A stretch of 39,760 bases of DNA from positions 1 through 39,760 of the forward strand of contig LNFB01000164.1 in assembly GCA_001464385.1 (NCBI GenBank). Reading direction: 5' to 3'. A program made the position numbers and the translations under genes. Origin of the DNA: Deltaproteobacteria bacterium Ga0077550. GTDB taxonomy: Bacteria > Myxococcota_A > Polyangia > Nannocystales > Nannocystaceae. The notes under the pieces were generated by a model. It saw only the letters and a list, made by a program, of their open reading frames with translations. It did not search any database and was not told the DNA's origin. This document shows positions 15,227-22,444 of the stretch, one piece after another (position 1 is the first letter of the stretch; every line of letters starts with the position of its first letter).

Positions 15227-15290
15227 CGCGAAAATTAATCGTTCGCGCGGGTGAACGGAACCCGCGATCTCGCGGCATACATGCCGCGAG
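15227..15290. promoter_or_regulatory. Three consecutive inverted repeats upstream of the graspetide precursor
   Basis: Three dyads stand side by side in the 263-base gap before the precursor: CGCGAA/TTCGCG at 15227-15232 and 15242-15247 around an AT-rich spacer (AATTAATCG); CGCGGGT/ACCCGCG at 15246-15252 and 15260-15266; and CTCGCGGCAT/ATGCCGCGAG at 15269-15278 and 15281-15290, perfect with a 2-base centre. The AT-rich spacer is the best promoter candidate in the gap, but no clear -35/-10 pair was found. The last dyad could be a protein operator or an RNA hairpin in the 5' leader. Confidence 0.5.
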
Positions 15291-15379
15291 TCGGACACGA
15301 CGCGATCGATGGTCGTGGCCGCGACATCCACCTCGAACCAAGTCGAGGACTCAAACTCGACGTCAGCAGAGCAATCGAC

Positions 15380-15604
15380 ATGTCCAACGAGAAGAAGACG
15401 CCCACCCCCCTGTTCATCGAAGATCTCGGCCAGGTCCAGGGTGGCAAGCCGAAGTACACGACCCTCGCGCTCGGCGAAGAGGGACCCATCACGACCCTCG
15501 CGCTCGGCGAAGAGGGCGGCGGTGGTGGTAGCACCATCCTCGGCGGCGAAGAGGCGACGACCCTGGCGCTCGGCGAAGAGGGCGGCGGGCTGCCGACCGA
15601 CTGA
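15380..15604 (+). CDS. Graspetide (plesiocin-type) precursor peptide
   Basis: 74 residues. Leader 1-22 holds LFIEDLG at 11-17, the type of motif recognised by plesiocin-class macrocyclases, and ends in Gly21-Gly22. The core 23-74 has four eight-residue units: TTLALGEE at 27-34, 38-45 and 60-67, and the variant STILGGEE at 51-58. In plesiocin each TTxxxxEE unit gets two ester links between Thr hydroxyls and Glu side chains, giving nested rings; if all react here, eight waters (about 144 Da) are lost. The leader also fits the double-glycine rule for C39 peptidases: L at -12, acidic at -8, L at -7, V at -4, GG at -2/-1. ATG 15380 is chosen because the conserved leader starts just after it; GTG 15251 would add an unlikely 43-residue extension. 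No strong ribosome site is visible. First gene of the operon. Confidence 0.9.
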   Translation: MSNEKKTPTPLFIEDLGQVQGGKPKYTTLALGEEGPITTLALGEEGGGGGSTILGGEEATTLALGEEGGGLPTD

Positions 15605-15619
15605 ACCCCAACCGACGCG

Positions 15620-15641
15620 CGCGGGGTCCTCGGGCCCCGCG
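15620..15641 (+). terminator. Hairpin between precursor and macrocyclase genes
   Basis: A 7-base-pair all-GC stem, CGCGGGG (15620-15626) with CCCCGCG (15635-15641), loop of eight. It starts 15 bases after the precursor stop. There is no T-tract. It could reduce read-through or protect the precursor message so that more peptide than enzyme is made, a common arrangement in RiPP operons. Function inferred. Confidence 0.4.
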
Positions 15642-15670
15642 GCGTCCTCCGCTCCGCGCAGGCGCACGCC

Positions 15671-16615
15671 ATGACCCACGCATCGTCCTCTCGCATCGTC
15701 TTGGTCGGCTCGTTGCTCGACGAGCACGTCGCCGCGATCGCCCAGTGGCTCGGCGAGCACGGCCACACGCCGTTCGTCCTCGACGCCTCCAAGTTCCCCC
15801 ACGAGCTGCACGTCAGCCTCGGCGCCCAGCCCCACGCGATCGAGATCGATGGTGTCGACGTCGGTCGCCCCGCGGCGGTCTACCTGCGCAGCCTCTACCA
15901 GGATCCGGTCGGGTACGGCGTCGACGCCGAGGCCGACATGGGCAGCGACTGGCGTCGCACGCTGATGGCCTACCGCGAGCGCGGCGCGCTGCTCGGCGCG
16001 GTGCTCCAGCGCTGGGAGGCCGCCGGCGTGCCGATGTACAACCCGCCCTCCGTGCTGGCCGCGATCAACAAGCCGTACCAGCTGTCGCTGCTGCAGCGCG
16101 CGGGGCTGCCGGTCCCGGCGACGCTGTGGACCAACGACCCGGCCCGGGTGCGCGAGTTCTGCCGCGAGCGCGAGGCGATCTACAAGCCGGTCGCCGGCGG
16201 CGCGGTCACCCGGCGGATGACCGAGGCCGACCTCACCGACGAGCGCCTCGCGACCCTGGTGGGGGCCCCGGTGTGCTTCCAGGAGCTCCTGCCCGGGCGT
16301 GACGTCCGGGTCTACGTGATCGATGGCCGCGTGGTGGCCAGCCTCCACATCGAGACCGACGCCATCGACTTCCGCGCCAACGAGCAGCGGATCGTGCCCA
16401 TCGAGCTCGACGCCGCCACGCAGCAGGTCTGCATCGACGCGACGGCCGCACTCGGGCTACTGTGGACCGGCATGGACATCAAGGCCGATCGCCACGGAAA
16501 GTGGCGGATCCTCGAGCTGAACTCGTCGCCGATGTTCCTCGGCTTCGACGCGATGGCGGGCAGCGACGTGCGCTCGGCGATCAGCCGGGCCCTGCTCGCG
16601 CGCGCCACGGGGTGA
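15671..16615 (+). CDS. ATP-grasp graspetide macrocyclase (PsnB/MvdD-like)
   Basis: 314 residues, the usual length for graspetide ligases. It should activate Glu side chains of the core as acyl-phosphates with ATP and join them to Thr/Ser hydroxyls. Visible ATP-grasp parts: a pre-ATP-grasp domain with DxxxFPxE-like DASKFPHELHVS (about 37-50) and VYLRSLYQDP; the central domain with AAINKPYQLSLLQRAGLPVP; nucleotide-binding AIYKPVAGGAVTRRM (about 174-188); FQELLPGRDVRVYVI; and the metal site TGMDIKAD followed by ELNSSPMFLGFD with Glu282 and Asn284. Sixty-six bases separate it from the precursor. The gene order precursor-ligase and the LFIEDLG leader make this assignment firm. ATG 15671 is used; no strong ribosome site is seen. 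Cytoplasmic. Confidence 0.9.
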   Translation: MTHASSSRIVLVGSLLDEHVAAIAQWLGEHGHTPFVLDASKFPHELHVSLGAQPHAIEIDGVDVGRPAAVYLRSLYQDPVGYGVDAEADMGSDWRRTLMAYRERGALLGAVLQRWEAAGVPMYNPPSVLAAINKPYQLSLLQRAGLPVPATLWTNDPARVREFCREREAIYKPVAGGAVTRRMTEADLTDERLATLVGAPVCFQELLPGRDVRVYVIDGRVVASLHIETDAIDFRANEQRIVPIELDAATQQVCIDATAALGLLWTGMDIKADRHGKWRILELNSSPMFLGFDAMAGSDVRSAISRALLARATG

Positions 16616-16618
16616 CGC

Positions 16619-17641
16619 ATGGCCGAGGGGGTCGACGAGCCGGCGGCGGTGACCGACGCGCCCACGGACGCCCTCGTCGGCGTCCAGGGCACGGGTGCCC
16701 CGGCGCTCGCGCCCCCGGTGCGCCCGCTGTTCCGCGAGCAGGCGATGGCCGCCCATCGCCGCGGCACGAGCTGGGGCAGCCCGCTGCACGTCGTGCCGGC
16801 GTGGATCCGCTGGAGCACGCGCACGGTCGGGCTGCTGGTGATCGCCGCGGTGGTGTTCGCGGCGATCGTGCGCGTCGGTGACTTCGCCCGCGGGCCCGCG
16901 GTGATCCGCATGGAGGGGCGCACGGTGCTGGCGTCGCTCGCGGCCGGCAGCGTCATCGAGATCCCCGTGCAGCCGGGCCAGCGCGTCGCCGCCGGCACGG
17001 TGCTGCTCCGCCTCGACGACGGACCGCAGCGCGCCGAGCTCGCCCGCGCCGAGGCCGAGTACGAGCTGCTGCTGGTCCGCCTGCTGCGCGAGCCCGACGA
17101 CGGCGCGCTGCGCAAGCAGCTCGCGTCGCTCGACGTCGCGGCCCAACACGCGCGCACGCGCGTCGACGAGCGCACGCTGCGGGCGCCCGAGGACGGCACC
17201 GTCTCCGACATCCGCGTGCGCGTCGGTCACACCGTGCAGCCGGGCGACGCGCTGGTCGCCGTCGATCGCCCCGACTCGCGGCCGGTGGTGGTCGCGATGC
17301 TTCCCGGCCACGAGCGGCCGCGGCTGTCGACGAGGCGCACCGAGCTGCTGCTCGAGCTCGATGGGTTCCCGCGGGTCCGCGTGCCGGTCACCCTGCGCAG
17401 CATCGCCGACGAGGTCGTCGGGCCCGCCGAGGCCCTGCGCTTCCTCGGCAAGGATCAAGCGGGCGCCTTCGACGTCCGCGGCCCTGTCGTGATGGTCGAG
17501 GCGGTGGTCGACGCCGCGGAGTTCACCGCCGACGGCGACACGTATCGGCTCTACGACGGCATGCAGGGCGCGCTCGAGATCGAGGTCGACTCGCGCACGT
17601 TGCTCGAGTCGGTACTGCCCGGGTTGGGGGGCAGGCGATGA
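16619..17641 (+). CDS. HlyD-type membrane fusion protein of the graspetide exporter
   Basis: 340 residues. A cytoplasmic N-terminus of about 70 residues contains the stretch PLFREQAMAAHRRG typical of adaptors in type I/bacteriocin export, then one membrane helix about 76-92 (VGLLVIAAVVFAAIV), a lipoyl half motif (VIEIPVQPGQRVAAGTVLLRLDD), a short helical hairpin, the second lipoyl half (LRAPEDGTVSDIRVRVG) and a beta-barrel. The hairpin is short, so it may not reach an outer-membrane channel alone. It links the ABC exporter to the periplasm. Starts three bases after the macrocyclase stop, and its stop overlaps the ABC gene start (ATGA, 17638-17641), so expression is coupled. Confidence 0.88.
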   Translation: MAEGVDEPAAVTDAPTDALVGVQGTGAPALAPPVRPLFREQAMAAHRRGTSWGSPLHVVPAWIRWSTRTVGLLVIAAVVFAAIVRVGDFARGPAVIRMEGRTVLASLAAGSVIEIPVQPGQRVAAGTVLLRLDDGPQRAELARAEAEYELLLVRLLREPDDGALRKQLASLDVAAQHARTRVDERTLRAPEDGTVSDIRVRVGHTVQPGDALVAVDRPDSRPVVVAMLPGHERPRLSTRRTELLLELDGFPRVRVPVTLRSIADEVVGPAEALRFLGKDQAGAFDVRGPVVMVEAVVDAAEFTADGDTYRLYDGMQGALEIEVDSRTLLESVLPGLGGRR

Positions 17642-19866
17642 GCGGGGCGCCCGAGCCCGGCGCGCCCGAGTCCGGCGCGCACCGCTTCCGGGCCCTGCTG
17701 CGGCTCGGCGCGTCACCGCGCGCGCGGCACGTGCCGTTCGTGCAGCAGGTGACCAACGCCGACTGCGGCGCGGCGTGCCTGGCGATGGTGCTCGCCTACC
17801 ACGGCAAGCACGTCGAGCAGGACACGCTGCGCCGGGTCCTGGGCGGCGAGTCGGGGGTCGACGCGGTGGCGCTGCTGCGGGGCGCCCGGCACTTCGGGCT
17901 GCGCGGCCGCGGCGTGCGGGCCGAGCTCGACGAACTCGAGTGCGTGCCGCGGGGCTCGGTGCTGCACTGGGAGTTCAACCACTTCGTGGTGCTCGAGTCG
18001 ATCGGTCGCCGCCACGTCACGATCATCGATCCCGCCCTCGGCCGCCGCCGCGTCCCGATGGCCCGCTTCGCCGAGAGCTTCACCGGCGTCGCCCTGCTGT
18101 TCGAGCCCGCCGAGGACTTCGTCCCCGGAGGCACGCGCACCAAGGCCCCGCGCACACTGCTGGGGCAGATCCTCGGACACCGCGAGCTGTGGCTGCGGAT
18201 CGTGATGCTCTCGGCGCTGATCCAGGTGCTGGCGCTCGGCCTGCCGCTGCTCACCTCGCTGTTGGTCGATCGCGTGGTGCCCCGCAGCGATCACGAGCTG
18301 CTGTGGGCGCTGGGCGGCGGGCTGGCGCTGATGGTCGCGTTCCACTTCCTCACCGTGTGGATCCGCTCGAACCTCCTGGTGCAGCTGCGGACGCTGCTCG
18401 ACGCCGAGCTCACCGTCGGCTTCGTCGATCACCTGCTCGCGCTGCCGCTCGGCTTCTTCCAGAGCCGCTCGACCGGCGATCTCATGATGCGCCTGGGCAG
18501 CAACGCCACGGTGCGCGAGATCATGACCTCGAGCGCGCTCTCTGCCGTGCTCGACGGCACGATGGTGCTTCTGTATCTCGTGCTCATCGCCGTGGTGAGC
18601 CCCAAGCTCGGCGTGCTGGTCTCGGTGCTCGCGGCGGTGCTGGTGCTGCTGTTCGTGGTCGCCCGCCGGCGCCAGCGCGAGCTGATGGCCGAGGGCCTGG
18701 CGGCGCAGGCCCGCAGCTCGGGGTTCGAGGTCGAGATGCTCACCGGCGTCGAGACCCTCAAGTCGATGGGCGCCGAGCACCGCGCGGTCGATCGGTGGTC
18801 GAACCTGTTCACCGATCACCTCAACGTATCGCTCGCGCGCTCGCGCCTCGATGCGCTGGTGGGCGCGACGAGCAGCGCGTTCTCGGTGGCGGCGCCGCTG
18901 ATGATCCTCGGCGCCGGGGCGCTGCTGGTGCTGCGCGGCGAGCTGAGCCTGGGCACGATGCTGGGCCTCTCGGCGCTGGCCGGCGGGTTCCTCGGTCCCG
19001 TGGCGGCGCTGGTCGACACCGGGTTCAAGCTGCAGCTGCTGGGCAGCTACCTCGAGCGCATCGAGGACGTGCTCGGGGCGAAGACCGAGCAGGACGGCAT
19101 GACCACCGCGTGGGCGCCGAGGCTGAGCGGCGCGATCTCGACGCGGGGCCTCGGCTTTCGCTACGACGCCAACTCGCCGCCGGCGGTGGTCGACGTCGAC
19201 CTCGACGTGCCCGCGGGTCGCTTCGTCGCGATCGTCGGGCCGTCGGGCGCGGGCAAGTCCACGCTGGCCAAGCTGCTGCTCGGCCTGTACGCGCCGACGA
19301 CGGGCCGCGTGATGTTCGACGGCGTCGACATCCGGTCGCTCGATCTGGGCTCCGTGCGTCGACAGCTCGGCGTCGTGCCCCAGGCCCCGGCGCTGTTCGC
19401 CATGTCGGTGCGCGAGAACATCGCGCTGGGGCGCCCCGGCGCGCCGCTCGAGCAGGTGATCGCCGCGGCGCGGCTGGCCGCGATCCACGACGAGTTGGTC
19501 GCGCTGCCGATGGGCTACGAGACGGTCCTCGCCGACGGCGGTGCCTCGCTGTCGGGCGGCCAGCGCCAGCGCCTCGCCCTCGCGCGGGCGCTGCTGTTCG
19601 ATCCGGCGGTGCTGGTGCTCGACGAGGCGACCAGCGCGCTCGATGCTCTGACCGAGCACGCGGTGCAGCACGCGCTGGCGTCGCTGCACTGCACGCGCGT
19701 CGTCGTGGCCCATCGTCTGAGCACGGTCGTCGGCGCCGACATGATCGTCGTCATGGACCACGGTCGTGTGGTCGAGGTCGGGTCCCACGCCGAGCTGGTC
19801 GCGCGGCACGGCACCTACCATCAGCTGTACCGACGCCAGCTGGTGTCGTCGGAGGGGCCGGCGTGA
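17638..19866 (+). CDS. C39-peptidase ABC exporter (cuts and exports the graspetide)
   Basis: 742 residues. N-terminal C39 cysteine peptidase: Cys43 in QQVTNADCGAACLAMVLAYH, His115 in WEFNHFVVLE and Asp131 in IIDPALGRRR form the expected triad. Six-helix transmembrane part about 180-450. ABC ATPase: Walker A GPSGAGKST at 534-542, signature LSGGQRQRLALARAL from 638, Walker B VLVLDEATSALD about 657-668, H-loop VVAHRLSTV. Such proteins dimerise, cut leaders after Gly-Gly and export the core with the same ATPase. The precursor here ends its leader with Gly21-Gly22 and has the matching upstream residues, so precursor and peptidase fit. Inner membrane. Four-base overlaps on both sides (17638-17641 and 19863-19866) tie it to the two adaptor genes. 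Confidence 0.92.
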   Translation: MSGAPEPGAPESGAHRFRALLRLGASPRARHVPFVQQVTNADCGAACLAMVLAYHGKHVEQDTLRRVLGGESGVDAVALLRGARHFGLRGRGVRAELDELECVPRGSVLHWEFNHFVVLESIGRRHVTIIDPALGRRRVPMARFAESFTGVALLFEPAEDFVPGGTRTKAPRTLLGQILGHRELWLRIVMLSALIQVLALGLPLLTSLLVDRVVPRSDHELLWALGGGLALMVAFHFLTVWIRSNLLVQLRTLLDAELTVGFVDHLLALPLGFFQSRSTGDLMMRLGSNATVREIMTSSALSAVLDGTMVLLYLVLIAVVSPKLGVLVSVLAAVLVLLFVVARRRQRELMAEGLAAQARSSGFEVEMLTGVETLKSMGAEHRAVDRWSNLFTDHLNVSLARSRLDALVGATSSAFSVAAPLMILGAGALLVLRGELSLGTMLGLSALAGGFLGPVAALVDTGFKLQLLGSYLERIEDVLGAKTEQDGMTTAWAPRLSGAISTRGLGFRYDANSPPAVVDVDLDVPAGRFVAIVGPSGAGKSTLAKLLLGLYAPTTGRVMFDGVDIRSLDLGSVRRQLGVVPQAPALFAMSVRENIALGRPGAPLEQVIAAARLAAIHDELVALPMGYETVLADGGASLSGGQRQRLALARALLFDPAVLVLDEATSALDALTEHAVQHALASLHCTRVVVAHRLSTVVGADMIVVMDHGRVVEVGSHAELVARHGTYHQLYRRQLVSSEGPA

Positions 19867-20735
19867 GCCCGCGCAGGATCGTCGCCGTGCTGCTGCTCGC
19901 GGGCGCGTGCACCGAGCGTGCGACCGTCGCGACGGCCCAGGTCGTGGCCGACGCGCCGCAGCACGCGGCGTCGACCGAGCCGAAGACCGAGACCGATCGC
20001 GGCATGCTCGGCGTCGTCGTCCCGCGGCGCGAGATCCGGATCGCGACCGACGAGATCGCGACGATCCGCGAGATCCTGGTCGGCACCGGGGATCGCGTCG
20101 AACAGGGCGCGCCGCTGGTCGTGCTCGACGACAGCAACGAGCGCGGCGCGCTCCGCTCGGCCGAGGCGGCGTTGCGTTCGGCCGAGGCCGAGGCCCGCCG
20201 CTACGCGCTGGAGGCCCGCCACTCGAGCACGCAGGTCGAGCGCGCCCAGCGGATCGCGGGGATCCTCTCCGACGACGAGCTCACCGCGCTGCGTCACGAC
20301 GAGGGCAGCGCCGCGCTGGGCAGCCGCCGCGCCGGCGCCGACGCGGCCGAGCGCCGTGCCCAGGCCCAGCGCATCGCCGAGCGGATCGAGCGCGCCGTGC
20401 TGCGCAGTCCGTTCGACGGCGTGGTGGTCGAGCGCCTCGCGAACGCCGGGGCCGTGGTCGCGGCGGGCGAGGCCATCGTGCACGTGATCTCGGACGACAC
20501 GATCGTCCGCTTCGCGGCGCACGAGGGCGAGCTGGCGGGGCTGGGCGTGGGCGCGAAGATCCGGGTGAGCTTCCCCGAGCTGGATGTCGTCGTCGACACG
20601 GTCGTCGAGACGGTCGCGCCGCAGATCGACTCGGCGACGCGGATCGTGATGATCGAGGCCGCGCTGCCGATGGACGCGGCGTTGCGCGGGCGGGTGCGGG
20701 CGGGTGCGATCGCGCGGGTGCGAGCGGCGGGGTGA
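19863..20735 (+). CDS. Periplasmic adaptor lipoprotein of the graspetide exporter
   Basis: 290 residues. Lipoprotein signal MSPRRIVAVLLLAGAC with lipobox LAGAC (Cys16), then a membrane-fusion-protein core: lipoyl half IRIATDEIATIREILVGTGDRV, an alpha hairpin about 87-165 rich in Ala/Glu/Arg, second lipoyl half LRSPFDGVVVERLANAGAVV, and a beta-barrel domain. It is related to RND/MacA-type adaptors but anchored by lipid rather than a helix. GTG 19863 overlaps the ABC stop (GTGA). A second adaptor with a HlyD protein in one operon is unusual; it may bridge to an outer-membrane channel encoded elsewhere. Last gene of the operon. Confidence 0.88.
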   Translation: MSPRRIVAVLLLAGACTERATVATAQVVADAPQHAASTEPKTETDRGMLGVVVPRREIRIATDEIATIREILVGTGDRVEQGAPLVVLDDSNERGALRSAEAALRSAEAEARRYALEARHSSTQVERAQRIAGILSDDELTALRHDEGSAALGSRRAGADAAERRAQAQRIAERIERAVLRSPFDGVVVERLANAGAVVAAGEAIVHVISDDTIVRFAAHEGELAGLGVGAKIRVSFPELDVVVDTVVETVAPQIDSATRIVMIEAALPMDAALRGRVRAGAIARVRAAG

Positions 20736-21079
20736 CGCCAGGGCTTCTCCGACGACTCCCGCCGACGTGATCGCGGCGTTCTCCGCGGCCTTCGTGGAGG
20801 CAGGCAGACCTCGAGCGCCTCGTCGCGCGGTGCGAACCCGACGCCGTGTCCGCCTTCGGCGGAGGGCCGCAGCGCCGGCATCATGCGCCGCGGCACCGAC
20901 GGGCCGTGCGCCATGGCCGGGCGGAGCCGGTTCCGTGATGGTGTCGACGAATGCGAGATGGCGCGGTCAGCTCCCCCCACGAGGCGAGATTCCCAGCGGG
21001 GGAGACGGGCTGCCGGCGCAGGCAAGCGTGTATCCTCGCGCCCTTCGAACCGCCGGCTTCGGCGGGCATTGCAACTACC
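20736..21079. other. Intergenic region after the graspetide operon
   Basis: 344 bases without a credible gene; open frames here are short and Arg-rich. Small hairpins are present: TCCGCC/GGCGGA at 20849-20863 and CCGCCG/CGGCGG at 21050-21065, the latter 14 bases before the next start codon. TATCCT at 21031-21036 could be a -10 box for the next lipoprotein gene, without a convincing -35. No second precursor peptide was found. Confidence 0.4.
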
Positions 21080-21619
21080 ATGACGACCCATACTCCCCTC
21101 CTCATCCTGTTTGCGTCCCTCCTCGCCGCTTGCGGCAGCGATGGTGGCGACGACCCGACCACCGACGCCACTGCCACCGACGCGTCGACCAGCGGCGCGC
21201 CGACGACCTCGGACTCGGCGAGCTCGCCGACCACGACGGACGATCCCTCCACCAGCGTGGCCGAGAGTTCGGGCTCCACGTCCGACGGCGTCGACTCCTC
21301 CGGGTCGTCCGGAGACTCCACCTCGGACGGCAGCGGCACCACCGACGGCACGACCGGGGACACGAGTGGAACGACGGGCCAGCTCGAGTGCGAGCAGTGC
21401 ATCTCCGATGCGGAGGCCAACGTCTGCGCGGACGAGTTCGGCGCCTGCGGCAACGACCAGTACTGCGGCGAGATCGGCAGCTGCTGCCTCGCGACGCCCG
21501 ACGCGTGCGACGAGTGCGGATGCGAAGCGTTCGAATCCTCGGGCGACGCCTGGAACGCCTACGCGGCGTGCATCGAAGACGTCTGCGCTGGCTGTGGTCC
21601 GGCGCAGTGCGGGGTCTGA
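21080..21619 (+). CDS. Small Cys-rich secreted lipoprotein
   Basis: 179 residues. Signal MTTHTPLLILFASLLAAC with lipobox LLAAC (Cys18), a Ser/Thr/Asp/Gly linker of about 85 residues, then a compact C-terminal domain of about 75 residues with 14 cysteines (CEQC, SCC, CDECGCEAF, CAGCGPAQC), presumably disulfide-bonded outside the cytoplasm. No known enzyme motif. ATG 21080 begins directly at the signal peptide. A strong hairpin follows the stop. Function unknown; could be a surface or scaffold protein. Confidence 0.8.
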   Translation: MTTHTPLLILFASLLAACGSDGGDDPTTDATATDASTSGAPTTSDSASSPTTTDDPSTSVAESSGSTSDGVDSSGSSGDSTSDGSGTTDGTTGDTSGTTGQLECEQCISDAEANVCADEFGACGNDQYCGEIGSCCLATPDACDECGCEAFESSGDAWNAYAACIEDVCAGCGPAQCGV

Positions 21620-21635
21620 GCCCATAGGCACCGCG

Positions 21636-21675
21636 GCTCGCCGTGGTCGCGGACTCGTCCACGACCGCGGCGAGC
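21636..21675 (+). terminator. Terminator-like hairpin after the Cys-rich lipoprotein gene
   Basis: Fourteen-pair stem with one G-T pair: GCTCGCCGTGGTCG (21636-21649) and CGACCGCGGCGAGC (21662-21675), 12-base loop, starting 17 bases after the stop codon. The gene on the right runs toward it, so it could stop both transcripts. No T-tract, as is usual at this GC content. Confidence 0.55.
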
Positions 21676-21849
21676 GGCGCTTCGCTCGCGTCGTTTGACA
21701 AGCCGAGGCCGGGCGGGCCCAAACCTGGACATGGGCTGGGTCAGGGCAGTTGTACTCGTCGAGTTCGCGCGCCGGATCGGCCGCACGTCGTGCATATCCC
21801 CGCCTCCCACGCGCCGGTTCCCAGCCCGCCCTCCTCATCCCCACGGCCG

Positions 21850-22314
21850 CTACAGGCCGAGCTCGCTCAGGCCAGGGTGGTCGTCGGGCCGGGGGCCGAG
21901 CGGCCAGTGGAACCGCCGCTCGCCGTCGGAGATGATCACGTCGTTGATGCTGGCCTCACGGCGGCGCATGAGTCCGTGCTCGTCGAACTCCCATTGCTCG
22001 TTGCCGTGGGAGCGGGTCCACACGCCGTGCTCGTCGTGGCTTTCGTACGCGAAGCGCACCGCGATGCGATCGCCCGTGTACGCCCACACCTCCTTGATGA
22101 GCCGGTAGTCGAGCTCGCGCTGCCACTTGCGCACGAGGAACGCCTCGATCGCTGCGCGCCCGGTGAAGAACTCGGACCGGTTGCGCCACCGACTGTCCGG
22201 CGTGTACGCCAGCGCGACCCGTGCCGGATCGCGGCTGTTCCAGGCGTCCTCGGCGAGCCGGGCCTTGCGCGCGGCGGTCATGGCATCGAACGGGGGCAGG
22301 GGTGGGCGACTCAT
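21850..22314 (-). CDS. DUF1348 family protein (NTF2-like fold)
   Basis: 154 residues, the normal size for the family. Diagnostic stretches: [78 protein letters not shown] and the end [15 protein letters not shown]1348 proteins adopt a SnoaL/NTF2-like cone fold; their biochemical role is not established. No signal peptide, so cytoplasmic. It is 130 bases upstream of the end of the hydrolase gene on the same strand and could be read from the hydrolase promoter. Confidence 0.88.
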   Translation of the reverse strand: MSRPPLPPFDAMTAARKARLAEDAWNSRDPARVALAYTPDSRWRNRSEFFTGRAAIEAFLVRKWQRELDYRLIKEVWAYTGDRIAVRFAYESHDEHGVWTRSHGNEQWEFDEHGLMRRREASINDVIISDGERRFHWPLGPRPDDHPGLSELGL

Positions 22315-22444
22315 GGTGGTTCTCGGTCGCGCGGGCTTACTCCCGAAGCGTACCGCAGCGGCAGCCTCGGCGTCGGACGACCGGCAGGAACGACGGCGAG
22401 CCCGGGTCGCTCGGCGACCACTCGCCGTCGCTCGCGCTCGACGT

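Noticed and set aside
15251..15379. Upstream GTG start extending the graspetide precursor by 43 residues
   Set aside because: It would run through the palindromes, has no ribosome site, and the conserved leader sits right after ATG 15380.
15458..15580. Repeated DNA units in the precursor as a CRISPR or satellite
   Set aside because: Repeats are 24-base coding units for TTLALGEE with matching reading frame, and no spacers of uniform length exist.
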